This document shows positions 25,390-33,365 of a stretch of 64,000 nt of DNA, piece by piece (positions within the stretch are counted from its first letter, which is position 1; each line of letters starts with the position of its first letter). The position numbers and the translations under genes were made by a program. The notes under the pieces are model-generated. The model was given only the letters and a program-made list of their open reading frames with translations, did no database searches and was not told the DNA's origin. This stretch comes from Bacillota bacterium (GTDB lineage: Bacteria > Bacillota > Limnochordia > DTU080), in NCBI GenBank assembly GCA_012840225.1, contig DULU01000086.1, positions 1-64,000 on the forward strand, written 5' to 3'.

Positions 25390-26958
25390 TTAATCCATCA
25401 AGGTCCTCCTGCCCAGTATGCCCACTTTTCGGCGCCCGAAAATGAAAGCTGCCGTCAGAGCGAGAAGAGCCAAAAGAGGCAGGTGCCGGCCGCCCGCCAT
25501 ATAGGGAGTCTTCCCGGTCGCCGGAGGCAGGAACGCCACGATGAGCCCCTCCCCGCGGGTAGTGAGAGTTGGTCCCACCGTCCCGTCCGGCGCCACCATC
25601 ATCGTGATGCCGGTGGATCCGAGCAAGGCAACGGACCGGCCGCTTTCTGCCGCCCGGAAGGGAGCGAAAGCGGCGTGCAAGGCGGGGGCTGTCCGGCCCG
25701 GCAGGTGATCCAGGCTGGACAAAAAGATCAGGGCCTGAGCGCCGGCGGCGGTCATGGCCATGGCCGGCAGGGGGTCGATCAGCTCCGAACAAAGCCCGAC
25801 GCCCAGGCTCATGCCGGCCACCTCCAGCGGGGCGAAGCTCCGGCCTGCCGCCGCCCAGCTTTCGGCTACCGGTATGGGTTTGACCTTGTAATATAAACCG
25901 GTCAGCCTGCTTTGCGGATCATATAAGGCTATGGCGTTGTAGTATTTTTCGCTGTCATAATCATACCAGGGCAAGCCGAGCAGCATCCAGGTCCGGCGCT
26001 CCGCCTGCCACTGTCTGAGCCTCTCCAGGTAATAATAATCCTGCAGGATCGGCTCATGCAACACGGTTTCCGGCCAGGCGACTATCACTTCCGGCTCCGG
26101 CGCCTGGTCGCCCGGCGAGGCACTGAGGCGGCGGCCGGCTTCCTCCAGCCCGGCCGCTGATTGGGCCAGCAAGGCCTCAAACATTTGCACCTGCTTGCCG
26201 GTGTCCGTATAGGTAGCCAGATATTCTTCCAGGGCAAAGCCCGGCTGCACCATCACCAAGAGCACCCCGCCCCGAGCCTCCTGCGCCGGCGGGGCGGAGA
26301 GCCCTGTGGCGACCAGCAAGCTTATGGCCAGAAAAAGCGCCGCCGCTCCCCGCCGCTTGGCCCCTTTGGCCTTGAGCAGGGTGAAAAGCAGCGCATTGAG
26401 CAAAAACACCGCCGCCGACACCCCATGAATGCCCGTCCACCTGGCCAGCGCCAAAGCGCCGGGCAGCCGCCACTGGGTGACGCCCAGATAAGAGCATAAA
26501 CCGAAGGCCACCTTGGCGATCAGCCATTCGCTCAGCAGCCAAAAGCCGGCAAGATAAAGAGGCAGATACCAATTTATTGGTTCAAGGCGGTGGCGGAACA
26601 ACACCGCGAGCAGGCTGAAAAGGGCGAGCTCTGCGGTGAAGACGCCCCAGAAAGCCAGGAAAGCGCCCAGGCGCTCCACCGGAGAGGCGGTGGCAATGTA
26701 TAAAGTAAAATGACCGACGCCCAGTACCCACAAAAAGGCCAGCCCGGCGGCGGGAAGGAGGAAGGCACCTAAAGAAGGAGGCCGTTTTTCGCCGAGCCGG
26801 GTGAAAATCAGGTATAAAAAGGGCAGGAAAGCTACGTAACTCAGCCAAAATAGATTGACCGGCGGATAGGAAAGGATGAGGAGCCCTGCGGATAGACCGA
26901 CCGGCCAGTACTGCCGGCCGAGCGAAGCGATAAATGATCTCGTGCTGGCAACTCGCAT
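25390..26958 (-). CDS. lnt: Apolipoprotein N-acyltransferase
   Basis: A 522-residue integral membrane enzyme that adds the third acyl chain to lipoproteins in diderm bacteria and some actinobacteria. About seven N-terminal membrane helices (residues 15-220) precede a carbon-nitrogen hydrolase domain with the complete catalytic triad: Glu297 in AWPET, Lys358 in YYKVK and Cys390 in GLCSE. A final membrane helix is at about 495-515. The order and spacing match E. coli Lnt (E267, K335, C387) in kind. Classical low-GC monoderms lack this enzyme, so its presence in a spore former is notable. It precedes fba; its ribosome site is weak. Confidence 0.88.
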   Translation of the reverse strand: MRVASTRSFIASLGRQYWPVGLSAGLLILSYPPVNLFWLSYVAFLPFLYLIFTRLGEKRPPSLGAFLLPAAGLAFLWVLGVGHFTLYIATASPVERLGAFLAFWGVFTAELALFSLLAVLFRHRLEPINWYLPLYLAGFWLLSEWLIAKVAFGLCSYLGVTQWRLPGALALARWTGIHGVSAAVFLLNALLFTLLKAKGAKRRGAAALFLAISLLVATGLSAPPAQEARGGVLLVMVQPGFALEEYLATYTDTGKQVQMFEALLAQSAAGLEEAGRRLSASPGDQAPEPEVIVAWPETVLHEPILQDYYYLERLRQWQAERRTWMLLGLPWYDYDSEKYYNAIALYDPQSRLTGLYYKVKPIPVAESWAAAGRSFAPLEVAGMSLGVGLCSELIDPLPAMAMTAAGAQALIFLSSLDHLPGRTAPALHAAFAPFRAAESGRSVALLGSTGITMMVAPDGTVGPTLTTRGEGLIVAFLPPATGKTPYMAGGRHLPLLALLALTAAFIFGRRKVGILGRRTLMD

Positions 26959-27068
26959 GGCGCCATCTATCTTCGGCCTCTCAGGGGCAATAACCTGCCG
27001 CGGCGCAGGAAAGGATGGAAAAATGGCGAAGGGCTGTTAAGTTAAGAAACGGCGGGGGTGAACATGGA

Positions 27069-27578
27069 ATGACCGGACGGCGGCTTTGGCCGGTGTTGGT
27101 GCTGGTGCTGGTGGCGGGCGCCATAATCATCATCGCTATTTCCTACTTTTATCTCCTTCCCAGGTACCGGCAAGCCATATCACTAGTTGATCCCGGGCAT
27201 GAGCTCGTCACCCAAGGGACTCCGGGATGGGAGTATCACAAGATCCTCGCAGCCGACTTAGACGGGGACGGCGAAACGGAACTGGTGCATATGCTGGCCC
27301 GCCTGGCTGAGGATCCCATGCGTCCCGGGGAATACCAGTGGGACGACGGTCAGCCCTGGCAGGTATATATAGAGGACGGGACGGAGATCACGCACATCTA
27401 TGCCCGCTATGTACAACTGGGCAAGCTCCTGGCTTTGCTCACGGCCGAGACCAGCCCCCGCCTGGCTCTCCTGGAAATCCAGGGAGCCGGCGTCGCTCTC
27501 TATACCATCGATTACCGGGGACCGGAACGCTTCCGGGTGATCCGCTTGGCGGAGTTGTCCGCCCTGCGCATAGAGTAA
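27069..27578 (+). CDS. Membrane-anchored protein with extracytoplasmic domain
   Basis: A 169-residue protein with one N-terminal membrane anchor (about residues 7-30, WPVLVLVLVAGAIIIIAI) followed by a soluble domain facing out. LAADLDGDGETELVH (about 60) is a calcium-binding-like DxDxDG loop of the FG-GAP/VCBS type seen in many exported beta-propeller and repeat proteins. The remainder is beta-rich. No signal peptidase II cysteine is seen. The ATG at 27069 lies eight bases after GGGGGTG. It is divergent from lnt and convergent with the ABC permease. Function is unknown. Confidence 0.65.
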   Translation: MTGRRLWPVLVLVLVAGAIIIIAISYFYLLPRYRQAISLVDPGHELVTQGTPGWEYHKILAADLDGDGETELVHMLARLAEDPMRPGEYQWDDGQPWQVYIEDGTEITHIYARYVQLGKLLALLTAETSPRLALLEIQGAGVALYTIDYRGPERFRVIRLAELSALRIE

Positions 27579-27607
27579 ATTGAAAAATATATAGGGCGAC
27601 ACATGCC

Positions 27608-28363
27608 TCATTCCCAGCGCAGGCAGTATACGGCCACCAGAAAAGTGACGGCAAAAATGCCGCAGAGGACCAGGATGTCCACGGACAGGGCAAAAAGCGG
27701 CGCCACGCCCACCATGATCTGACGCAGCCCGTCGGCAAGGTAGGTCAGAGGCATCAGGGCGGCGAGCGGGCGCAGGAAAGCGGGTAAAGCCTCCACCGGG
27801 AAAAAGATGCCGCTTAAGACCATCATGGGGAACTGCACCAGCTGAAAGGCGATCAGAGCCGTCTCTTCCGAGCTCACAAGCATGGCGATCATATAGCCGA
27901 GACCGACGAAGGCCAGCGCTCCGAGGAAAAGGAGGGCCAGCGCCGAGAACAGGCTCCCCGCCGGCCGGACCTGGTAGAAGAGGCGACCGCAGGCGATGAG
28001 CAGGAAAGCCTGCATAAAGGCCATGAGCAGGCGCACGGTGATTTCCGCCAACACAAAAACGGCCGGGTGCACCGGGGTGGTCCCCAGGCGCTTGAACACT
28101 TTGTTTTCCCTGAGCGATATAAAGCGCAAAGAGCCGAACAAGCCCAGCTGCATCAGCGCCATACCCAAAACGCCGGGCAAAAGAAAATCTATGTTGCGCA
28201 CCGGGCTGCCGTCGCTTTTTTGGACCCAGTCCGTCCCGCCGGCAAAGATGGCTCCAAAAAAGAGCATGAAGACGACGGGAAAGGCGAGAAACATGAAGAC
28301 CGTCATGCGGTTGCGCATCCACTCTCTGAAGTTGCCGAGCATCAGATGGAAATAGGCCTTCAT
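27608..28363 (-). CDS. ABC-2 type transporter permease
   Basis: A 251-residue membrane protein of the ABC-2 permease family with six membrane segments. It shows the family's FLLPGVLGMALMQLGLFG (about residue 62) and the late PLTYLADGLRQIM motif (about 210). Such permeases pair with an ATPase to export drugs, lipids or polysaccharides. No ATPase gene stands beside it: upstream is queF, 37 bases away, and downstream lies a convergent gene. It must use an ATPase coded elsewhere, or the operon has been rearranged. Six helices match a half-transporter permease that works as a dimer. Confidence 0.82.
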   Translation of the reverse strand: MKAYFHLMLGNFREWMRNRMTVFMFLAFPVVFMLFFGAIFAGGTDWVQKSDGSPVRNIDFLLPGVLGMALMQLGLFGSLRFISLRENKVFKRLGTTPVHPAVFVLAEITVRLLMAFMQAFLLIACGRLFYQVRPAGSLFSALALLFLGALAFVGLGYMIAMLVSSEETALIAFQLVQFPMMVLSGIFFPVEALPAFLRPLAALMPLTYLADGLRQIMVGVAPLFALSVDILVLCGIFAVTFLVAVYCLRWE

Positions 28364-28399
28364 TCCCGGATCCTCCTGCCGGTATGGTGAGGCTCCATC

Positions 28400-28906
28400 T
28401 CAGCTGCGGAACTCCTTTTCATGCGGCTTTTCTCCATATTCCACCTGAGCTTTGGTGTGCAGGCCGCCTCTTACGCTGAAGTCGCCGGTGATGCGCATCC
28501 AGCGCGGGGCGCAAGCGTCCACCAAATCCTGCAGGAGCTTGTTGATGATGTGTTCATAAAACATGCCGACATTGCGCCAGGTGTAAAGATAGTACTTTAA
28601 AGACTTCAACTCTATGCATTGCTCGCCGGGAATATATTCAATGGTCAAAGTGGCAAAGTCCGGCAACCCAGACCAGGGGCAGACGGAGACGAATTCATCG
28701 GTGGTGATGGTGATGACGGCATCGCTCCCGGCATACCAATAGGGAAAGGTTTCGATGATTTCCGGCTTCACGGCCTCCGGGCCGTCGACATCGAAACGCA
28801 TCTTCTCCCACGCCTGCTCATGACGGCGGCGCAGGAAGTCCTGGTAGCCGTGCCAATATTTGTCCAGATCTTCCGGTGTTCTCTTTACGATTCCGATGGC
28901 TGCCAC
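28400..28906 (-). CDS. queF: NADPH-dependent 7-cyano-7-deazaguanine reductase
   Basis: A 168-residue QueF-type enzyme that reduces preQ0 to preQ1 in queuosine synthesis. The nucleophilic cysteine lies in FVSVCPWSGLPDFATL (about residues 73-88), and IELKSLKYYLYTWRN (about 101-115) is the substrate-binding signature. GDFSVRGG near 146 completes the T-fold pattern. Size fits the single-domain type. The start at GTG 28906 overlaps the end of the upstream transporter gene by 22 bases, and GAAGAGG stands close before it, so initiation is likely coupled. It is downstream of the queuosine precursor transporter, which supports the function. Confidence 0.93.
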   Translation of the reverse strand: MAAIGIVKRTPEDLDKYWHGYQDFLRRRHEQAWEKMRFDVDGPEAVKPEIIETFPYWYAGSDAVITITTDEFVSVCPWSGLPDFATLTIEYIPGEQCIELKSLKYYLYTWRNVGMFYEHIINKLLQDLVDACAPRWMRITGDFSVRGGLHTKAQVEYGEKPHEKEFRS

Positions 28907-29490
28907 CCCTCTTCGGCAATATGACGGGCCAGGTAAATGAGCGGCACCGACAGCACCGTGACGGCCATTTTCACGCTGTACTGCCCGATCATCACCGGCC
29001 ACACCGGCAGTACGCCGGCAAAGGCGATGGTCACAAAAAGAACGGTGTCGACAGCCAGCCCCACCCCGTTGGAGATGAGCACCCTGGCCCAAGGTCGGGT
29101 GCGGCGGCTGAGCCAGGCATATGCCGTGACATCCATGTTGCTGGAGACCAGGTAGGCCACCAGGGAAGCGAAGACGATGCGCGGCGTATTGCCTATCACG
29201 GCGGCAAAGGCTTCCTGGGCGGGCCAACCGGCAGCCGGCGGCAGCTGCACGGCGAAGAGGCTATAGCCGGCCAACACGGCGTTGCCAATAAAGCCGGCGA
29301 GCACCACCCGGCGGGCTTCCTGCGGACCCAGGGTATGATTGATCAGATCGAGAAGAGTGTAGGTCAGGGTGAATATATACACAGCAGCCGGCACGCTAAA
29401 AGGGCCGAGCACCGTCACTTTGGAGGCCGTCACATTGGCCGTCAGTTCACAAGCCAGATATAACCCCACCAGGTAAATGGGATAGCGCAT
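28885..29490 (-). CDS. yhhQ: Queuosine precursor transporter, YhhQ/VUT family
   Basis: A 201-residue membrane protein with about six helices. ELTANVTASKVTVLGPF (about residues 14-30), FTLTYTLLDLINHTLG (about 37-52) and the late SVKMAVTVLSVPLIYL (about 170) match the YhhQ (PF02592) family, which takes up preQ0 or preQ1. The ATG at 29490 follows GAGGAG by about ten bases. Coupled to queF by overlap, so it likely salvages preQ0 for reduction. No other queuosine biosynthesis gene or a preQ1 riboswitch is seen upstream; the preceding gene ends only about 20 bases away. Confidence 0.9.
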   Translation of the reverse strand: MRYPIYLVGLYLACELTANVTASKVTVLGPFSVPAAVYIFTLTYTLLDLINHTLGPQEARRVVLAGFIGNAVLAGYSLFAVQLPPAAGWPAQEAFAAVIGNTPRIVFASLVAYLVSSNMDVTAYAWLSRRTRPWARVLISNGVGLAVDTVLFVTIAFAGVLPVWPVMIGQYSVKMAVTVLSVPLIYLARHIAEEGWQPSES

Positions 29491-29509
29491 GGAATCCGTA
29501 CTCCTCACT

Positions 29510-30568
29510 TCACGAAGTCCGGGCCGCCGGCCCGCCGGCTGCAAGGCAGCGCTGCAGGATTCTCAGGCTCATCTCTTTCTTTCCCGAGCGCCAAAGCTCC
29601 TGAGGCTCCATCGTCGACAGGGCGGCAAGCCAGGCGACGAGGACCTCCTCCTGCCCGGAGAGGCGTTTTATTTCTGCCTCACATTGTTCGGCAGGGATGC
29701 CGCTCTCCTTATGGAGGAGCGCCGCGGCGGCCGCTTGCCCCAGCAGATAATACCCCCGGTCAATAGCGGCGGCAGCCTCCCGGCATAACTTCCGGGCCTC
29801 TTCCGAATAAGCGAACATCCCGGCTTCCACCTCGTCTTCCAGCTTAGCAAGGAAGCGATCCCGCTGCAGCGCTTCCCAGACGCCGCGCCAGACACCGGGG
29901 CGTTCGTACTGCCACTGGATGGGAGCGAGAAAAGCGGCGGCAAGCGGTGAAGGGGCGATCTCCGGCACCTCCGGCTCTCCCGCGAGCTTGAGGCCGAGCG
30001 CCGCGGCAAGCTTTTCCCAGCGGTTTTTCTTTTCCTTATATATTTCCGCCACTGCCGCCTCTGCTGCCTCTGCCGCCGGCTGGTCCTGCCAGACCAAGTC
30101 GACCAAGAGCAGGCGGAAAGCCGCCGGCTCATAACGCTTGGCGAACAAATCGGCGGCCGCCAGCTGCAACCGCTCCCTGATGCCTGCTTTTATATTTTCC
30201 ATAATAGCGGCTGTCCGCTCAGGCCACAACTCTTTTTCGGCAGTGTCGTCCACCGGACGGGACAAAGCGGCCAATAGCCGGCAGTAGCGCTCCCAGGCCG
30301 CCTGCAGCTCTTCCCTTCTGGACCTGAGCTCGTCCAAAGCTTGGCGGCCGCTTTTTTCCAGTGCCAACCGGAGCCGCCAAGCCACCTCCGGGTCCGGCCC
30401 TTTCACCCCGGGCCAGGCGAAGCGAAACGGCGCATCCAGGCGACGCATCAGGGCGGCATGACTTGCTGCCGTCCGGTTAATGGCCTCCCGGGTGAGGAAA
30501 GCCGCCGTGCGCCGGTAAAGACGACTCATCCCGGCGGCATATTGATTGATCCAGCCCTGCGCCTCCAT
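29510..30568 (-). CDS. Hypothetical alpha-helical protein
   Basis: A 352-residue protein with no recognised domain. It is rich in Ala, Glu, Arg and Leu and appears almost wholly helical, with many Trp and Tyr residues; no signal peptide or membrane segment is seen. The ATG at 30568 has GGAGGAG four bases upstream; a longer frame adds 11 residues. It lies between a coiled-coil membrane protein gene (36 bases before) and the queuosine transporter. Composition could suit a scaffold or a divergent phage-like or cell-division factor, but no specific hint exists. Confidence 0.6.
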   Translation of the reverse strand: MEAQGWINQYAAGMSRLYRRTAAFLTREAINRTAASHAALMRRLDAPFRFAWPGVKGPDPEVAWRLRLALEKSGRQALDELRSRREELQAAWERYCRLLAALSRPVDDTAEKELWPERTAAIMENIKAGIRERLQLAAADLFAKRYEPAAFRLLLVDLVWQDQPAAEAAEAAVAEIYKEKKNRWEKLAAALGLKLAGEPEVPEIAPSPLAAAFLAPIQWQYERPGVWRGVWEALQRDRFLAKLEDEVEAGMFAYSEEARKLCREAAAAIDRGYYLLGQAAAAALLHKESGIPAEQCEAEIKRLSGQEEVLVAWLAALSTMEPQELWRSGKKEMSLRILQRCLAAGGPAARTS

Positions 30569-30604
30569 CAATCTCCTCCACACATCTAGGCACTTAACCA
30601 TATA

Positions 30605-31480
30605 TTATAGCCGGGTGATGAGATAGAGCAAACCGCCGGCCAGCAACACCTCGCCCAGCACCACAATGATGGTGTTGGTGCGCAGCGCTTTCCGCCAGCG
30701 CTCTTCCATGGCGGCAATCTGCCGCTCGCCGGCCTGGCGGAGGAAAGTCGTGCTCTCCCCCAAGTCCTTTTTAATGCCGGCTCCGGCAGCCTGCACTTCG
30801 CTGCGCAGGTCCGATAATCTCTGAGACAACGCGGCGCGGGTCTCCTCGGCGAGCTTGCTTTGGGTTTCTATGGCTTTGGTGAGCTCTCCCGCCCGGGCAG
30901 CTAAAGCGTCCTGCACCAAGGTGGTCTGCCCTTCGCTGTGATTTTTGATCTCGCTCAAGAGCTTCCCGGCATTCTGCTCCAGCTGCGCCTGGTATCTCGC
31001 CAGCTCGCTGATGATGTTCCGCACCACTCCGGTCAGGCGGGTAGATTCCACCGACAGCTCTTTATAATGCTCCTCAAGCTGGGACAGATGCCTGTCCACC
31101 TGGCTCTGCCAGGCCAGTTGGTCCCGCCGCTCTTTCTGAAAAGCGGCCATCTCCGCCAGCAGCCTGGAGTGGGTGGCATAGACCTCCTGAGTCAACTCAT
31201 GCTGGCGGTCCAGTATGTTCTCCAGATGCTGGCGGCTGGTGTTGACCCTGGCGATCCACTCCGCCGTGGCTTTGCGCAGTTCACCGGCTTCTTCCCGCCA
31301 GCGGGCATGCATAGCGGAGAGGGCCGGTTCCACGGTGTTCCGGGCCAGCTCTCCGGACAGCTCTTTGATCAGGTCGGCAAAGGCTGCCTCCAGCTCTGCG
31401 CTCTTTTCCGCAAAATCCTGCTCCAGTGTCGATTCGGACATCGGCCAGGCCCCCCATCTTTTTATAATCGAATTCGGCAT
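30605..31480 (-). CDS. Coiled-coil protein with C-terminal membrane anchor
   Basis: A 291-residue protein. Residues about 15-260 form a long helix-rich, heptad-like region (for example AEKSAELEAAFADLIKELSG and RLSDLRSEVQAAGAGIKKDL). A single hydrophobic segment near 272-290 (TIIVVLGEVLLAGGLLYLI) ends the chain with two residues, RL. The layout resembles tail-anchored or methyl-accepting-type cytoplasmic coils, but no signalling hairpin motif is seen. Start ATG 31480 has GGGAGGAG eight bases upstream. Divergent from the Pol I-like gene and first in a run with the 352-residue unknown protein and the queuosine genes. Confidence 0.65.
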   Translation of the reverse strand: MPNSIIKRWGAWPMSESTLEQDFAEKSAELEAAFADLIKELSGELARNTVEPALSAMHARWREEAGELRKATAEWIARVNTSRQHLENILDRQHELTQEVYATHSRLLAEMAAFQKERRDQLAWQSQVDRHLSQLEEHYKELSVESTRLTGVVRNIISELARYQAQLEQNAGKLLSEIKNHSEGQTTLVQDALAARAGELTKAIETQSKLAEETRAALSQRLSDLRSEVQAAGAGIKKDLGESTTFLRQAGERQIAAMEERWRKALRTNTIIVVLGEVLLAGGLLYLITRL

Positions 31481-31550
31481 AGGTTGTGCTCCTCCCTCTG
31501 TCGAACTAAATGAGCACCGGAGAAAGATATATAGACAAGGAGGATGGTGC

Positions 31551-33245
31551 TTGGTAACGAGGTTGACCACCGTCGCCGATGTCCAGGCCTTTGCGCAGAG
31601 AGCCTGGCCGCTGCCGGTTTTGGCTGTTTACCTTGAATATGGGGGTCCCGATCCACTGCAGCACACTGTCACCCGCTGGACCCTCGCCACCGAAGAAGAG
31701 GTCGTCCAGCTCAACACGGCCGACTTTTCCGGAGCAGAGAAGGTGGCCGCCCTGCTCTCGCCGCTATTGACCGGCCGCTCCCGGGTCAAAGCTTTCCACG
31801 ACGCCAAAAAAGCCCTGCGCTACCTATTGCGCCTGCAGCTTTATCCCGAGCGCCTTTTCGACAGCATGCTGGCCGATCAGTTGTTGTCGGCCGGGGGGTT
31901 GCTCAGTGAGCCGAAGCTCGTGGAGACGGCCGCCCGCCACCTTGACGCCTCGTTCTCAAGCCTCAAGGAGGAGCCTCCTCCGGCAGTGGCGGCCACCTTG
32001 ATCTACAACCTGCGCAAAGCTTTGGTGCCGCAACTGGTTCAGGCCGGTCTGGTCAGAAGTGCCGAACTGGAATTTGAGTGCACCCTGGCCACCGCCGAGA
32101 TAGAAAACAACGGCCTGCGCCTCGACACGGCCAGGCTGAGAGAGCTAACGGCGCGGGCAGCACAAAAGATGGCCGCCGCCGCCCAGGCTTTCGCTCTGGC
32201 CTTCGGCCTGGAAAGCCCTCATCTCTTCGGGACCGACTTCACCAGCGGCGTCAACCTCAACTCCGACAGCCAGCTCCTCTCTTTCCTGCAGAAACAAGGC
32301 CTGCCCCTGCGCCGGGTGAGCGCCAAGGCGTTGCAGCCATTTCTCTCTCAATACCCGGTTTTGCAGCACATCCTCGATTACCGGCAGGGAGCCGTCGAAT
32401 ACCGTCTGGAAAGCTTTCTCTCGGCGGTGTCGCCCGTCACCGGCCGCCTCCACCCCACCTACTCCCAGCTGGCAGCGGCCACAGGCCGCTTTTCCTGCTC
32501 CAATCCCAACATCCAGAGCTTCCCCCGCGCCAGGGAATATCGGGCTTGCATCATCCCGGCGCCGGGAAAACTCTTCGCCATCGCCGACTACTCCCAGATC
32601 GAGCTGCGCATCGCCGCCCAGATCTGCAAGGATCAGCGCATGCTGGAAGCTTTCCGATCAGGTCAGGACCTGCATCGCCTCACCGCCGGCATCCTGATGG
32701 ATAAGCCGCCTGAAACCGTCACCCCAAAGGAGCGGCAGGCGGCCAAGGCCGTCAATTTCGGTTTGATCTATGCTATGGGCGCCGCGGGGCTGGCCGCTTA
32801 TGCCACTCAGCAATATGGCGTGGAGATGACATTAGAAGAAGCCACTCGCTTCCGGGAGCGCTATTTCCAGGCCTATCGCGGGGTGGCCGCCTGGCATGCC
32901 CGGGCCAAGCGGGAGCAGCCGACCATGGTCCGCTCTCTTTCCGGCCGCTTGCGGCGCGTGCCGAAAGGGGCTTTGACCAACGTTCTGAACTCCCCGGTGC
33001 AGGGCACGGGAGCAGACATCCTCAAAAAAGCGCTGCTCCTGCTCAGCCGGGCGCTGCGCCCGCTCGGGGGGCAGATTGTGGCTATGATCCACGACGAGAT
33101 TCTGGTGGAAACCACCGCCATACAGGCCGAGGTCGTCGCCAGGGTGATGAGCCGGGCTATGGAAGAAGCCGCTGCCGCCTTCCTGCCCGACGTGCCCTGT
33201 CCCGTCTCCGTCACCTTGGCCAGAAGCTGGGCGGAGAAAGAGTAA
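31551..33245 (+). CDS. DNA polymerase I-like, without 5' nuclease and with degenerate 3'-5' exonuclease
   Basis: A 564-residue family A polymerase. Motif A (DYSQIELRIAAQ, about residue 346), motif B (RQAAKAVNFGLIYAMG, about 393-408) and motif C (MIHDEILVE, about 511) are intact. The N-terminal 250 residues correspond to the Klenow 3'-5' exonuclease domain. Where the metal-binding DxE is expected there is AVYLEYGG, and later aspartates are also missing, so proofreading is unlikely. There is no 5' flap nuclease domain. The start is a TTG seven bases after AAGGAGG. It may be the housekeeping Pol I in split form or a second, repair-type polymerase. Confidence 0.88.
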   Translation: MVTRLTTVADVQAFAQRAWPLPVLAVYLEYGGPDPLQHTVTRWTLATEEEVVQLNTADFSGAEKVAALLSPLLTGRSRVKAFHDAKKALRYLLRLQLYPERLFDSMLADQLLSAGGLLSEPKLVETAARHLDASFSSLKEEPPPAVAATLIYNLRKALVPQLVQAGLVRSAELEFECTLATAEIENNGLRLDTARLRELTARAAQKMAAAAQAFALAFGLESPHLFGTDFTSGVNLNSDSQLLSFLQKQGLPLRRVSAKALQPFLSQYPVLQHILDYRQGAVEYRLESFLSAVSPVTGRLHPTYSQLAAATGRFSCSNPNIQSFPRAREYRACIIPAPGKLFAIADYSQIELRIAAQICKDQRMLEAFRSGQDLHRLTAGILMDKPPETVTPKERQAAKAVNFGLIYAMGAAGLAAYATQQYGVEMTLEEATRFRERYFQAYRGVAAWHARAKREQPTMVRSLSGRLRRVPKGALTNVLNSPVQGTGADILKKALLLLSRALRPLGGQIVAMIHDEILVETTAIQAEVVARVMSRAMEEAAAAFLPDVPCPVSVTLARSWAEKE

Positions 33246-33365
33246 ACCAGGCCGGACGGATTAAGGCCAGATTAAAGGAGTATCATCATCGGTGTATAAA
33301 ATAAAAACTACGGCTCGCCGTGAGAAACTATTGCCAAAATGGACCAAGGCAGGTTATGCAGGAAA

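Noticed and set aside
28907-29227. N-terminal extension of queF
   Set aside because: It overlaps the well-conserved yhhQ gene in another frame and is Arg/Pro-rich noise.
29491-29510. preQ1 riboswitch before the queuosine transporter
   Set aside because: The gap to the preceding gene is only about 20 bases, too short for the known preQ1 aptamers.
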